NCBI GenBank assembly: GCA_021613375.1 | Contig: CM038725.1 | Span: 15,621,175 to 15,685,174, forward strand | Direction of reading: 5' to 3' | From: Megaleporinus macrocephalus | Taxonomy: Eukaryota > Chordata > Actinopteri > Characiformes > Anostomidae | Length of the DNA stretch: 64,000 nucleotides | Shown here: positions 24,727-37,233 of the stretch, piece by piece | Layout of the letters: every line of letters begins with the position of its first letter | Position numbering within the stretch: position 1 is the stretch's first letter | Notes under the pieces: model-generated | The model's input: only the letters and a program-made list of their open reading frames with translations | Told to the model about the DNA's origin: nothing | Database searches by the model: none | Translations under genes and position numbers: made by a program

Positions 24727-27700
24727 TATTGCTAATCGGTGTTTGTCTTTTTTCTTCATGCTGAGCTTAAAGTGTTTTTTTGAACTGCTCCATTTTTCCA
24801 TGTTAATGTTTCACACGCACACTCACTCACACACACACTCACTATCAGAGACACCTTTTCACCCATTCTGATCTCTTCAGACAATGTTATCTTTGAGTCG
24901 TGTTGCATATAGGTCGGCAGCAGTGAAAGCTCTTGGCTTTACATCGATTGATCAATATGATATGCTGCGGGGTGAAAGTTTGCTCTTCTTTAAGCACTCT
25001 CCTCCCTCCTGACAGGTGAGAACGTATCGATCATTTTATTCTATTTGCCGCTCCCCTCGCTGGCTCTCACCTCTGCAGTCGATAGAGCAGGATTGAAAGA
25101 GTCTTTTGACCCCTCGCTCACACACATGCGATGCTCATAGTCTTGTCCTAGCTCAGCTCTAGATCCCTGATATAATTTTGATTAATCGTACCTGGCTCCA
25201 CGGTCACGGTAAGTTGGTACATCTGTGTGTCCTACATGGACGTGGGTGTGTGTGTAGGTGTCGGATGTCAGCCACATTGTCAGATAAAGGTCTGCGGAAT
25301 CGGTCAAGGTGGTGCGTGTGTGTTTCTGTGTGTGTGTCTGTGTGTATTTTTGCCCCTAGCAAGGACAGATTGTGCCTCTTTTTGAGGTCAGTGTGGCCAT
25401 GGAACTGAAGCATAAAGACAGGCGACCTTGCTGTGGAAGCCACTCCACTAAATTAGCCTTGCTCTCCGCGTTCACACTGCGCCCCCTCCCACCCTCCCTC
25501 CCCTGTATCCACATCTCCGTTTATCCTGGTGGAGGTAAACGAGTGTAGAGAGCAGAGACAGGTTAGCGACTGCGGCCCTCTTTACTCATCTGCAGAGAGA
25601 TACAGAGATAATTATTCTGTCTCCGACTCGCATGGCATGAAAAATGCATAGAGCTGGGGGTTGAGGCAGCCTATCAGAAGGTTAACTCTTCCTACGCTTT
25701 GTTTATACTTCAAATGAGACGCTTTCAGACGCCAGCTTTTGTTGTTTGTTTGTTTGCACGGCTTTGTTTGGGTGGGCTGTTTGCTGTGAACTCTCGCCCC
25801 TTGCGCGTTATGTTTGACTAAGTTTCTAGCATTGATCGGAAACTGGCCACCTGTCCGCTAGTTTCTAGCTGCTTTTACTGTATGAATGCATTGTTTTTTT
25901 CCTGTATTGTTTTTGTTTGTTTACATTCAGGCAGCAAATTACAGTCTTTACTTACGCTCGACAAGGAATTGCTGTATGCATGATGGGAAGGTTGTTGCAA
26001 CTGTTTAAACTGTATGAATATTTCTTATTTTTGGTAGTGGCCTTTTTTTTAAATTCCTATAATATATTCATGCATATTTTGAACAGATACACGTAGTAGA
26101 AGCCCATCACTTGCATGACATCTCCTTTCACAGGATGGAAGAGTGATAGTAAAACCTTTTGGTAGTTAATTGTTTTGCAGTTTGCATTTAGAGCTATCTT
26201 TCCCTCTTTTCCCCTCTTTCTCTCTCACCGTCACTCTTTCTTTGTGAGCTGTTCAGACAGTCCAAGGCCAAAGTGAAGGTTTGGACTGCAGAGGGCTTTC
26301 TCTCCTCTCCTTTGAAGATGCTTTCTCTTTCCTCCTCCTCCTCCTCCTCTCTCGCTCTGTCTCTAGCTCCTGACAAATTGCAGCCTCATCCTCGCTCCAT
26401 GCTGCAATCATAACACAGCTGGACTTGTTTGAGGTCCTAGACGAACAACCAGAAACACAATATAAAAAACAAACCTTGTAATAAAAATCTGCTTGTAATT
26501 AACCCCTTTTCACATTAACTGTAGAATGCAATTTCCGTTTGTTTCGGAGGTCCCTCGTTTGGACTGTGCGCTCTTTTCTTTCAGTAATGTTGATGAGACG
26601 CAGTGTTTCACAAAAAAAGGAAGCTGTATTTTTAGTGGATGAGCAAGCAAGTTTGACGTTTGTCGTCAATGAAAGCTTTTTGGTAGGCTGTCCATTTCAT
26701 CTTGGGTTGGTTATCTTTTTAGGAGTGTTATACATTGTGTCACCAATAGAGGGTACTTAGCGCTTTCAGCCTGCCTTGCTCACTAGCAGCTAAACACAAT
26801 ATTTCACCAACAAAGAGATGGCTGTGTCCTAGTGTTTCAGTGAAACCTAATTTATTTATATGTATTAGAAATCTATTCTCGTTCTGCTGGCGGCTTGGCC
26901 ACTAGGGGCCTTGCAGAAGCGGGATACAGGCTATTCCAGTTGTTTGATTTATCATGTTTGTTTTTGCTTGTCATGGACAGCCAGCGTCATAATGCGTGAA
27001 CTGTACAAGCCCGTATGATTTGAAGCCTAATTTGTTATCGCCAACCCAAACGAACTATTCTCTCTTATCAGTCTCCACGTCTGCCTCGCCCCATCAATTC
27101 CTCATCGCCTGCGGGCTGGGGGAATCCCGTACCTTTGCCCTCATGTCCTCCGTCCACTGTCTGTCCTGAAACAAACAGGGGAAATCCAACTTAAACAACC
27201 TCCCAGTACAGAGGGGCCAGTTCTCCGTCATTGAGGCTCCGCAGCCGGCTCCTGGCCGGGACCCTGACGCAGGGAGCCGCGCAGACAGGAGGTCGTTCGG
27301 AAGTTCCTGTCAATTAGTGTCCTCTCCGTCACCGCAGCCTGACCTCGAGCTGACCGCCGCGCTTCCTCTGGTCCTCTGCTGAGTAAACAACAACGTCCCC
27401 TTCATTTGAAGCCCTGCCACAGAGCCAAGTGTAATAACATCACTCATGGGTTTGATGTGAGGGTAGAGCGTGTGTGTGTCTGGCTATGTGGTTGAGGGTG
27501 TACAGTGAAGAAGAGGAGAAGCTGTAACAGGGTGCTCGGATTGTTTCTTTTTCTTGGTCTACACTGAGGGTCTCCAGGCTAGTTCACAGAAAGCCACTAT
27601 TGGCCGGTAGTACCACAGCACCACATTATTAATTTTTTCTCGTGTTTGTGTCTTTTTTCTTATGGTTGGAGGAAAGATGGTTTTCTAAGAAGGTTCATAC

Positions 27701-28037
27701 TTATCTGCTGTTCAGTATTGATAATGCAGGTTCTAGGCTACGTGCACCTAGTGAACATATGAACATCTCCGAGCCAAAAAAACTTTGTACCACATACTCA
27801 GTACAGATATTCACATCATTGTACATACATCATATCTCCATACGTGCACACATTAGCACACACTCTGTAAGGGTTCGTCCCCTGGTCGTGCTGAGTGTGT
27901 GTGAACCCCATTAGCACATTCCCAGATAGCAGCCAGGACCCTCTTATCTCCATCCACCCATTAATTACACTTTGTTCCCCTAAGTGATCTATTTCTGCTC
28001 CGCCCCGCCTCCGCTGCCCACTCCAGGCCTATCTCCA
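24727..28037. other. Non-coding intronic DNA with GC-rich blocks
   Basis: No exon is supported. There are TG-rich stretches at 25240-25345. Complex GC-richer blocks at 25000-25560 and 27050-27480 contrast with AT-rich flanks and are regulatory candidates. (CCT)n lies at 26331-26349. Confidence 0.4.
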
Positions 28038-28059
28038 CCCCCCCCCCCCCCCCCCCCCC
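28038..28059. repeat. C22 homopolymer run
   Basis: Twenty-two consecutive C on the plus strand, so a G run on the other. It sits inside a GC-rich complex block (27950-28260) that also has TTAATTAC and GCTAATG homeodomain-like cores. Confidence 0.95.
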
Positions 28060-31000
28060 ACAAGATAACAGAGCTAATGTGAGGCTAGCAAGGTCAGCCC
28101 GCCTGCCTGGCCCAAGTGAAGTGTAACCCCATGCATTAGCCGCTAACGCTAACACCGTCATGCCACTCGCCATACATGGGGCCGCTCTGAGAACGACCCC
28201 TAATTGCAAATGGCAGCGCAGCTAGACAACTGTCGCCGTACTCGAGACACACTCAGGCTGGGGAGTGGACAGGACGTTCTTCACCTGAGGACCATGGAGG
28301 GCTCTTTACAGCTGAAGTTTGTGAATAGTTTTAGTTTCGAGTGTGGGTGCATGTATTAGTAATTAGTGATGAGCATGATTTTTCTAGAGCTTGCACAATT
28401 TGAGCAAAATTTTACGATCACGCTGCTGCTTATCTCTTGCAGTCGATTAAACAGACGCTGATGAATCAGACACATTGGACTAAAATGATTTTGGGTTAAA
28501 TTAATGCCTTGAGAACCCATACAAACACTCATCTGGAGCTATGATTGGTCAAGATGTTCAAGTTGACAGTTAAAAATAATTGGCATTGGTTAGATGACTC
28601 ATTTGCCAGCATTCCATCATATCAGTACTACATCAGTAAAGCCAATAACAATTAACCACATAAACCCAACAAGCCCGTTACTAGGCCCGAAAAAGCAACC
28701 TATTTAAATCTGCTGCCAGAGGAAGTTACGCTGCATGCGTGCCCCCATTATCAACAGTAGAATTATATTATCAATTCCAGCATGTAGAACCAAGGCTTTC
28801 TGTGTGCTAATGTGTTTTCTATCACTATATTAAATATGCAGGGGGCTTTTCTCTTTTTTTCATCCAGAGTGCAATTTGGATTAGTAAGCACTTATTATTT
28901 CGTTTAATCAGAGTTGTGATAACGCAGGACTGATTTGTGACACAATCTAAATAGCAGTCTCTAAATATTTGGCCTTGTGATTTCTGGATATTTATTTGTT
29001 TATATATTAAATAAATGCAATAACAGAATTCAGAAATTGCATTACTTATAAGAAAGATTCAACCAAATAGCCATTTTTACGCTTTGGCCTTAAAGTCAAC
29101 CTGAAGTCATTTCCTTTGTAACACTAAGGTCACTCCATCTTGTGATGTCATTGAAAAACCAAGCAATGTCTGTTGCTTGGTTGCGTCACCAGGGAAAAAT
29201 GCTACTAACCGATAACATCTTATTATGCCGCCCCCACCCCAACCCTTACCATCCTGACCAGTCATCGAGCAAAAGCACCTGTCATCACTCCCACTCATGG
29301 CTGCACGTACATGTATGTCGGCAGATGATCTCCTTTACTCTCCTCACTTTAGTTTCTGTCGTACGGTTTTCAGACCAGTTGTAAAATCTTCACTTATGTG
29401 TTAAAAAGCATGTTTATTCAGAAGCATGTTAACAGGAGTGAGGCTGTTTGGATATTTAGCAGCATTTCCACTCCTTTCTGCTGTGCTCGCAAGCCTGAGA
29501 GGCTGAGAGAGTGTCAGCTGATGATGGAGGGACGTGCATACACACATACAAACTCAAATCATGTCCTGGCTACAATTACTTCCCGTCGAGTAGCCTGTTT
29601 CCAGAGACCCGTTTCACTCAGAAATAAGTCACAAGATAGAAAATGCAGTCTGATTTCCAACTAGCATAGTATATTTGACATTCATACTGTATGGGTATCA
29701 TCAGACAAGCCAATCATTACTGTGTTTGGCAATTAATAGTATCTTTTGTAGAGCAAGGCGATGCTACAGTAGGAGTGCAGTCACAGCAGTATTTGTCTTC
29801 CAAGCCATTTTACAGCTATTTATTATGTCATTTTGGGCTGTTTGGCCTGGGTTACTGTTGATGGCATGATTGACATTGTTTTCTGATTTACACCTTCTTG
29901 CATCACCCTACACATACCCATCAATCAGTCAAGCTTTAAAGTACAGTGCAGTGTCTCGGTTATGCATGGAATCTGTGAACTGATTCACCCAGTGTGCACT
30001 TTTTTTTTTTTTTCCTTTTGCTCTCAGCCTCGCTCTGTGTTCCTGTGAGACTTGTGGACACACATCTCGGCCAAGCCAAAGACTGATCCTCCTCGCTCCA
30101 GTTTACACACTGTCAATATGGATGACACATGTGCCATGGCTCAAAGACTAGAGAGCTCGCTCCTGTTCTTGACTCCTGCTGCTCCCTTTGTAAACACACT
30201 CAGCCCCATGCCCTTATTTATGTATTGAGCGGCTATTGATTCGTCTTGTGCCTCTGCACTCTCACACTCACCACATTGTCTGTGAGTTATCAAGGTCTAT
30301 GATTTTATGGGGTTTGCACTGCCCTACACGAAGCACAAGGACTTTCGCTGTGAGCCAAGCTCTGATGGATTCATAGATGACGTGGGGTGCTTCTTTTGAA
30401 GTGCTATGTGTTTCTTCGCCTAGTACAAGTGCTGCTCTGTAGTAATTAAGGGCCATAGTTTAGGACTTCTGTCCCCACAGAGGTTTTTCAAGCGCTTCTG
30501 AGCAGACTTGGCTGGTGAGATATGTCTTGAATACACATCGCAAGCCAAAACAGCTTGAGAAGGAAGTTGCGGTGTGTATTCTGTGATGTATTGCCTTATT
30601 GTATCTGTTTATCTATAGCCTTATCTATAGAGGCCAGACAATGGCTGTTTCTTTCCATATCCTTCAGTGTGCGTAATAGTAGCTGTTATGCTATACTATA
30701 GAGCGTTGTGGCATCTGATCAAAGAGTAGTATAGAACTGGGTGTGCTATTACAGCTCTTTAAGCACAATGCATGATAAGCTTCACATAAACAAGTGCTAA
30801 ACATGACGTTACTCCGTCAGTAAACACTTAGCCGTAAATAAAATATGAATTTTTGCGAAGGCTTTTATGCTTTTGTCTGCGGTGACAACGTCCTAAAATA
30901 AGACCTGCCACCGCATGTGCAATTTTTTCAATTGATCCGCCGCATGTCATTGTGCGCTCCTGTCACGTCCTATTATGCTAGGCTAAGCTTGTGCGAATTA

Positions 31001-34000
31001 GCTTTCTCATAGGCCCATGTCTGAGTCGCATTGTACACAGAGACTGACGTTAAGCCTCAGTTCATTTGTTAGGATGTGATTCTTCCTCCTTTCATTCAAA
31101 GATTCATCCTTTTTCTGTTTACCTGATAGCTTCAGGGAGTGACAGTCATGTCATAAAGAGTTGCTAGTGCTAGACAAGCAGCTGGGCTTTTTAATTGTTG
31201 CCAGCTTGCTCCCAGTAGATGGAAGTAGCTGTGTGTGTGTGTGCCGTGCACACCCATGTGAAGGTGTGTATTACCCTCTCCGGCACTGAAGCACTCTCAA
31301 TGTCTTGTGTCTCACCTGAATCTCAGCGGACTAGCTGTCTAATCATCAGTTGCGCCGTGAAAAAGCTAGCACTATCGTCAGTCTGCCTCGACTGCTTCAT
31401 GAATATGTTAGCGCGATGATGATTAGCCAGAGGAGCTTAGGAGCTGTTTGCTCTCCGGGCTTCCCCGTCACTCTCGTTTGCTTTTCTGCCCGCTCCTCCC
31501 CGAGTTATCTCTGAGATACACAGTCATTTGAACAGGGCTAACTTAATCATGCTAATGTGGGCCGAGGCTGTTTGACTTGCCAACAAATTAGACCTCAAAT
31601 TAGCCTTGAAATCTTCAGTAATTTTGCTGCATTGTCAGGGATGTGGTCCTTTTTTCTTTTTTTGGGCTTGGTCTTTGGGGGTTGTGGTACCTAACTGGAT
31701 AAAGGGTTCAATAAGCTGAAATATATACAGTCTGTGCAAGAGTTTGAGTGACAAATAACTTGGCAAGAAAGTAACTCTGCGACTATATTTTGCCGAAAGA
31801 TTTCACATGGAAAAACATAGTATGCAGGGGTTCCAGCAACAGGGGTTCCCAGACTTTCTGTGTTGAGGGCCAAAATGTAGTTTTTATTGTGGACAGGTGG
31901 TTAAAAACATTTTAAAAATGTAAAAAAAATATATTTAATAAAATTACTGTACATCTTGTTGTATACACATAAATATATATGTGTCATGCTTTTGTTATCT
32001 CCTTGACTTTCTGCCAGGCCAAACAAACGTCCTTACGGACCAGCTTTGACCGACGGACCACACGTTAGGCAGAACTGACAGGAATACTTCCTAAGCGCTA
32101 ACGTTAAGGCTAATGTCTAGTTGTTCCTTGGCACCAGACCCTTCAATCTCTTTCATGAGTACTTACCATGATGCAACTGAATACGCCACTGGCAAAGGCT
32201 TGAGGTATAATTTTGCCTAAAGCAATCCAGAATGTCGTATTGGACGGCCTGTACTGGCCCTTGCTCTATGGTTGTCTTGTAAAGACTCCATTCCAGCTCT
32301 ATAAAGTTGCCTTCTTTATTGCAAGAACCGTCTCACAAATGAAAGAACGAAGAAAAAAAAGAAGTACTTGTGTTGTTGCCAGTGAGGACCGGTTCAGGGA
32401 CACAGTGAGAACGTGCAGTGGACCGCATATTCAATCCCTGCTCAGTTCAAAACTCAACAATTTGAATAATGTGAGAAAAGACTAGTGATAACTCCAATAC
32501 ATCTCTTTCTCTCTCTCTCTCTCTCTTTCACTTTCGCGCTCGCCCTCACTCTCTCTCTCTCTTTCTCTCTCTCTCTCTTAGTAAAGTGAAATGCAAGTCC
32601 TCTCAGCAGGCCCTGAAGCCACTCGTTCAGCTTTTCTCATTTATGGTTGTGTAATGAGTTCTGCCTCTGTTTGCTCCAACGACAATAATAAGTAAAGTAA
32701 TTAAAAGAGGCAGAGAGGGGGGAAAACATCGGCAGACACCATCCCTTACATGGGCAAGTGTTGACAGCGAATTGCATTAGAGCGGTGTGACTTTTTGATG
32801 AAATTGTAGGTGCGTGCATTTACGGATCCCCCCCCCCACTTTGTATCTGAAAGTGTGAGTGCGTGTTTTTTAATACATTAATTTAATTACACTCAGTACA
32901 AACAAGGCATGCTTTTGCCACAACAGTAATAACTGTAAAGTGTGCTTCTGGCATTGGGCATGAAGTGCGATGCTGCATGTTTTTCGAAAGGAGGAGGGCT
33001 GTTGCATGAAGCTCATATGAGTAAATATAGATTTGATTAGCTGTCTTCTGAATTATGGCTTATGGCTTTACGTTCTCAGTTACGGAGAGCCAAGTTGGGG
33101 CTCGCGTGAGAACATTGGCACCTCGACTGGTCTCTTAGGTCCCCAAGCTGAACACACGCAGATCCCCTTTCCCTTGGTCAGGCAGCACAGTGAATATGCC
33201 AAACCGCCAGGGCATCAAACAAACAAAATTACAGAGTGCCCAGGTTGGAAATTCAACATATATGCCAACAAGGACATGCATAGCAAACAAGTTGCTATGC
33301 TAGCGCTACATTCCCTTCCCTTCCCTCTGTTTATTCAGCTGCTATTGGAGTATGTTATGGGTTATTATACATTAATACAGATATGGCAGATTTAATGGCA
33401 GATATTTGCCGTGTTCTGACTTCAAATACAGTTTGTGTACATGTTTATGGTAACTAGATTTGTGTGATTTTTCTTAATAACACTGCATGCATGCCAATGA
33501 GCATTTATTGTGATGCTTAACATAAATGGAAATGGAAAGTCTCAAGACACTGTATTTATTGCTTTTTTGTTTGTCTGTTTATTTGTGTACTTCATATATA
33601 AATATATTTTATAATTATTACAATCTAAGATACCAATATTTTCCCACAACAGTCTAATTAGGACATATCAAAATGCACCCCCCTCCATGAAAGCAAACAA
33701 TTTTGAAAATTAAATGAAATATGCCAGTCGTGTTCAATCAATTAAGAGACAGGTTTGAACGGCATGCTACAGATGGAGGCTAATTACAATCAGCACACTT
33801 TGATATTTATTTATTTTTTCTCTCTGGCTTGGAGTAATACTTGCAGCAATGCTGCGACTGCTGATTCATTCCATACTTTGGAGCTTTGTTGCTTCACCGG
33901 CAGCCAGGATTACTGTTTGTGATCTATTGGGTTGTGGGGCTATTACTTTGTTTTTAAAAACATGTTTTGTCAAAAAGAGATCAAAGAGCTCGTTGGTTGT

Positions 34001-34484
34001 CCTGAAAGGAATCCAGTTTTGGCATTAAGCATCAGAATGTTGTGTAGATTAGATCTACTTGTTTCTGAGAAAAATATATAGAGCACAAGATGAACATTAC
34101 AAACAGTGATTTGATCTGTTCTGAGATAACAGGTACCTCGAAGAAGAGAGCTTTCAGTTTAAACTCTGGTTTAATGACAAAAAGGACAGTTTTCTTTATT
34201 TTTGCATACTCTTTGCATATTTATCATTTGCCTTGAGGGAATAGTTGTGCTGTACTTAATGAGATGACTCAACATTTAAATGATACAACACTAAACATGA
34301 CTTTAATTAAATCTTTCATGTAATCAAAAAAATGTACACAGTTTAGTGCAAAATAATGGAAAATAAATCACAAGAAAAGGAAGAAAAATCTTCAGTTGTA
34401 TACCTGGACACTGTAAAATAATATATACATTTATAAAACCTCATATGTCTATTTTGGTCATGTGCCTGTTGCACTTGACACTGT
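28060..34484. other. Non-coding intronic DNA
   Basis: No exon is supported. There is a T run at 30000-30014, TG repeats at 31232-31245 and CT repeats at 32505-32580. GC-richer complex stretches occur at 28080-28300, 30880-31110 and 31200-31640. 31835-32075 resembles an old interspersed repeat but could not be assigned. Confidence 0.4.
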
Positions 34485-34590
34485 GTGTGAATGAATAATG
34501 ATGGGATCAAAAGAAATGGTGCAACATTACATGGGAAAAGTCTGGTTACATTGACTTACATGAAAATACTAAAAGTTAGGGGTTTATTTA
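34485..34590 (+). repeat. Dispersed repeat, copy D (unnamed family)
   Basis: The most diverged copy of the family also present at 5027, 39420 and 42027. The recognisable blocks are AATGATGGGATCAAAAGAAATGG and GGTTACATTGACTTACATGA. It runs into an AT-rich tract on the right, as copy B does. Confidence 0.5.
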
Positions 34591-34760
34591 TTTATATATA
34601 TATATATTATATATATATAATATATATTTTATTTTATAATAATATATTTATATTATTACATCTAATATTATAATATTATAATATTTTATGTATAGTATAT
34701 ATAAAATTGTGATTTATTTTAATGTGGTCTAGAAAATATATATATTTAAATATGCATTGT
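34591..34760. repeat. AT-rich low-complexity tract
   Basis: TATATA and AATATT runs with almost no G or C. It follows repeat copy D. Confidence 0.85.
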
Positions 34761-35440
34761 AGGTATTCATGTAATTCTTTTTCATTTAAATGATGTAAGT
34801 AAGGGGAAATAGATAAAAGTACAGTTTGGTGTGTTCAGCCTGTACATAGAATTAAATAAATTAAATAATTTGAACAATAAAAAAGATTACTCTGGTATCA
34901 AACATGACGGACATCACTTTACAGCTGTAATTTAGTTATGAGCAAACAGGCATTTAGTAAAACATATCATTCAGTCAGTTGCAAAAACAGATTGAACATG
35001 GAAGTGCACATTTCAAACATTAATAAAACTGAATAAATACAGCATCCTTTATTAAATTAACAAACAGAGCACATCCTCAATAATTAGATAAAATGTTTCG
35101 TTTGACTTTTTCCGTTTTACTGATTGTGTAGATGAGCTTTACTGATAGTTTAATAATCCTCCCAGTAATGTCGTAATGATTTTTTAATTTGACATTAATA
35201 CTACTTTTATGAGGCTGAAATTTATCAGCTATATCCCAGTGACAGCCAACAGCTTATGAAAAATCCCTCCTGGAAAACAGAATCCCTGAAAAAAAAAAGA
35301 AAGACTGTCATATTTCTTCCTCTTTAGGAGACGCACCAGTCTTTGCGCAGAAAGACGACATGTAATCCGTGGGCACATCTTAAGGGCATTAATTGAATTT
35401 GAGGCCTGACTGCACATGACCGTCCTTCTCTGTTCTCACT
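34761..35440. other. Non-coding AT-rich intronic DNA
   Basis: AT-rich unique sequence with no exon or named repeat recognised. Confidence 0.5.
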
Positions 35441-36940
35441 GTATGATCAAGTGTAACCCACACATACACTATTGATTACATTCGACACATCTTAGCAATT
35501 AGTAGATGGCGTGGTGGTGTAATAAAAGCCTATTAGTAAAGCGCGCCGGCGAGCGCTCGTCAGAGGTTGATGTGGCTGACGGGGGTGGAGCTCCTGCAGG
35601 GGTCGCCGCAGGGCCCTGCTCCATTTGCATATCTGCTTGGAGACGGACTGTTACTGACCCTGTAGCCGGGATCAGTGCGAGAGGCTTTCGCCGCTCAGGA
35701 GTTCACCGCTGGTTCAAGGTAACAAAAACATAAGCCTCGGCCATTGATCACTCCTGAAGAAGAAAAGAGAGAGAGAGAGTGAGAGTGAGGAGGGAGAACG
35801 GGGGGGAATAAAAGGGCTAGTTGGAGGAAAAGGGAGAACAATTGGAGGCCGTGTGCTTTAAATTGGATATAAATTATAAATAAGAGCCGTGGAGGCGATG
35901 TCTTCTTCTCCAGTGCTGTGTTGTGCCAGGACCTACACAGGTAAAGAGATTGTTTGGGCAGGAGTTATTGACTCGCTGATTGCCAGCTTGGTAAACTTGA
36001 CCTGCGGCGCTGATCACTCGCCAACCCTCGGAAAACCCATTGATGCACGCTCGCACGCGCACACCTCAGCCATCTCAGCACTGCTATCTTCATCGATACT
36101 GGCCAGACAAAGGTCAATCTAATAAACATGGAGGTCAGCGCGGTGGCCATTTGAGAACTCTTTTGGCATGGGCCTTAAAGGTGCTTTTTAATTGTATCCC
36201 TGCGGGCGGGCCCTTGCAATCCGCTCGCAATGAGGAGGAAAAAGAAAGAAACAACACAAAAAAAGATGTATTGAGCCGATTCCCTTTGTAGCACGCAGAG
36301 AGCGCTTGCAGACAAAGCCACTGTTGCCACGTGAGAAATCAGTGGCGTTGTAAAATTTTCAACTGTACCCAATAACACGGTGCGGACAAGCTTCGCTGGA
36401 AGACAGTACACGGCGAGCGCTTGCAGAGAAGATAATGCGCTGACAGATAACACAATAAAATGACAAATTACAGCGTTCAGGGGCCTGGGTCGCTCTCACT
36501 CTCGCTGTGGAGAGGTGCCTTAAGGACTTTCGAAAAGGTTCGATGAGGACTTTGAAAAGGTACAACGGGGACTTGAGGTGTACATGTCACTCCTCCAGAG
36601 CCCAGTGACCCGAACATGGGAATTCTTTAACCTGCCGCGAGAGGCAGAAACCGAGCCTTTCCTCGGATGAACTGATAGCTGGGCTTTAGTCACCAGAGAG
36701 AACACTCAATCTTCCTCCAGTGGTGGTCAGTGCTTCCATTGTTCGTCACTTTGCATACGTCTCAATAAATGAAAAAGCCCGTACGGGAACATATAGAACT
36801 CGATAAGGCACCAGCTCGTGTGTGGTACTCCAGGGCCCGGCACCAAAATCTGATAAATCTGTTTGTATTGCGTGATTATTCAGACATCCTGCAAAGCTGA
36901 TTGGACCTCAGCTGCCCACCCAGCAAAACATAATTTGGTC
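35441..36940. other. Possible regulatory block near the end of the fam172a intron
   Basis: About 1.5 kb of complex, GC-richer sequence in AT-rich surroundings, with open frames on both strands but no convincing exon. It contains the POU octamer ATTTGCAT at 35623-35630. It lies within 2 kb of the last fam172a exon and about 24 kb from the nr2f1 stop codon. An nr2f1 enhancer inside a bystander intron is a reasonable guess but was not tested. Confidence 0.4.
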
Positions 36941-37069
36941 TGAAAGGTTACGGTGGTACTTGGTGGTGTTTATTGTTGTTTAGACATTGCCATGCCCTTT
37001 AGTTCACCTCTAATATAGAATCTATCTTGCTCACTGCTCTGCTTTCTGTGTGTGTATGTACGTTTACAG

Positions 37070-37233
37070 GCACTGAGAGGCATGAGCTAACTTCATGGAA
37101 AAGCTTCCACTCCATCTTCAAGTTCTTCAACAAACACCTGGAGCAGCAGACGGAGGAGGAAGAGGATGAAGAGGAGTCCTCCGGCACAGTAACTACACGC
37201 AGTTCCAACCGAGCCAAGCATGAGGACTTGTAG
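37070..37233 (+). CDS. fam172a: FAM172A/ARB2A, terminal coding exon
   Basis: The exon starts after a pyrimidine-rich acceptor (CGTTTACAG, AG at 37068-37069), enters in phase 1, and ends at TAG 37231-37233. It encodes about 54 residues. The first block, TERHELTSWKSFHSIFKFF, closely matches the C-terminus of human FAM172A as I recall it (TDRHELTSWKSFPSIFKFF). The end, RAKHEDL, matches the mammalian KHEEL end and resembles an ER-retention signal. Between them is an acidic run, TEEEEDEEESSG, which the human protein lacks. FAM172A (ARB2A) is an Arb2-domain protein reported to act with AGO2 and CHD7 in co-transcriptional splicing control and neural crest development. Earlier exons, including the Arb2 domain, lie outside the window on the left. 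The gene is convergent with nr2f1. Confidence 0.9.

Larger units (their letters stand above)
1..37069 (+). other. fam172a: fam172a terminal intron (inferred, 3' portion)
   Basis: The only fam172a exon seen in the window is the terminal one, which begins just after an AG acceptor at 37068-37069. I looked for the preceding exons (the alpha/beta-hydrolase-like HSYGG segment and the VHNVW segment of the human protein) on the plus strand and saw none. By inference, 1-37069 is the 3' part of a very long phase-1 intron. It contains Tc1/mariner relics, microsatellites, a polypyrimidine tract and GC-richer unique blocks, listed separately. Very long introns are known for this gene in mammals. A small or diverged exon could have been missed. 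Confidence 0.6.

Noticed and set aside
31835..32075. Possible fragment of a common fish interspersed repeat (phrases GGTTCCCAGACTTTC and GGACCACACGTTAGGC)
   Set aside because: The resemblance is vague and no boundaries or second copy were found in the window.
1..37000. Earlier fam172a exons
   Set aside because: I searched by eye for conserved Arb2-domain segments and found none. They are probably to the left of the window.
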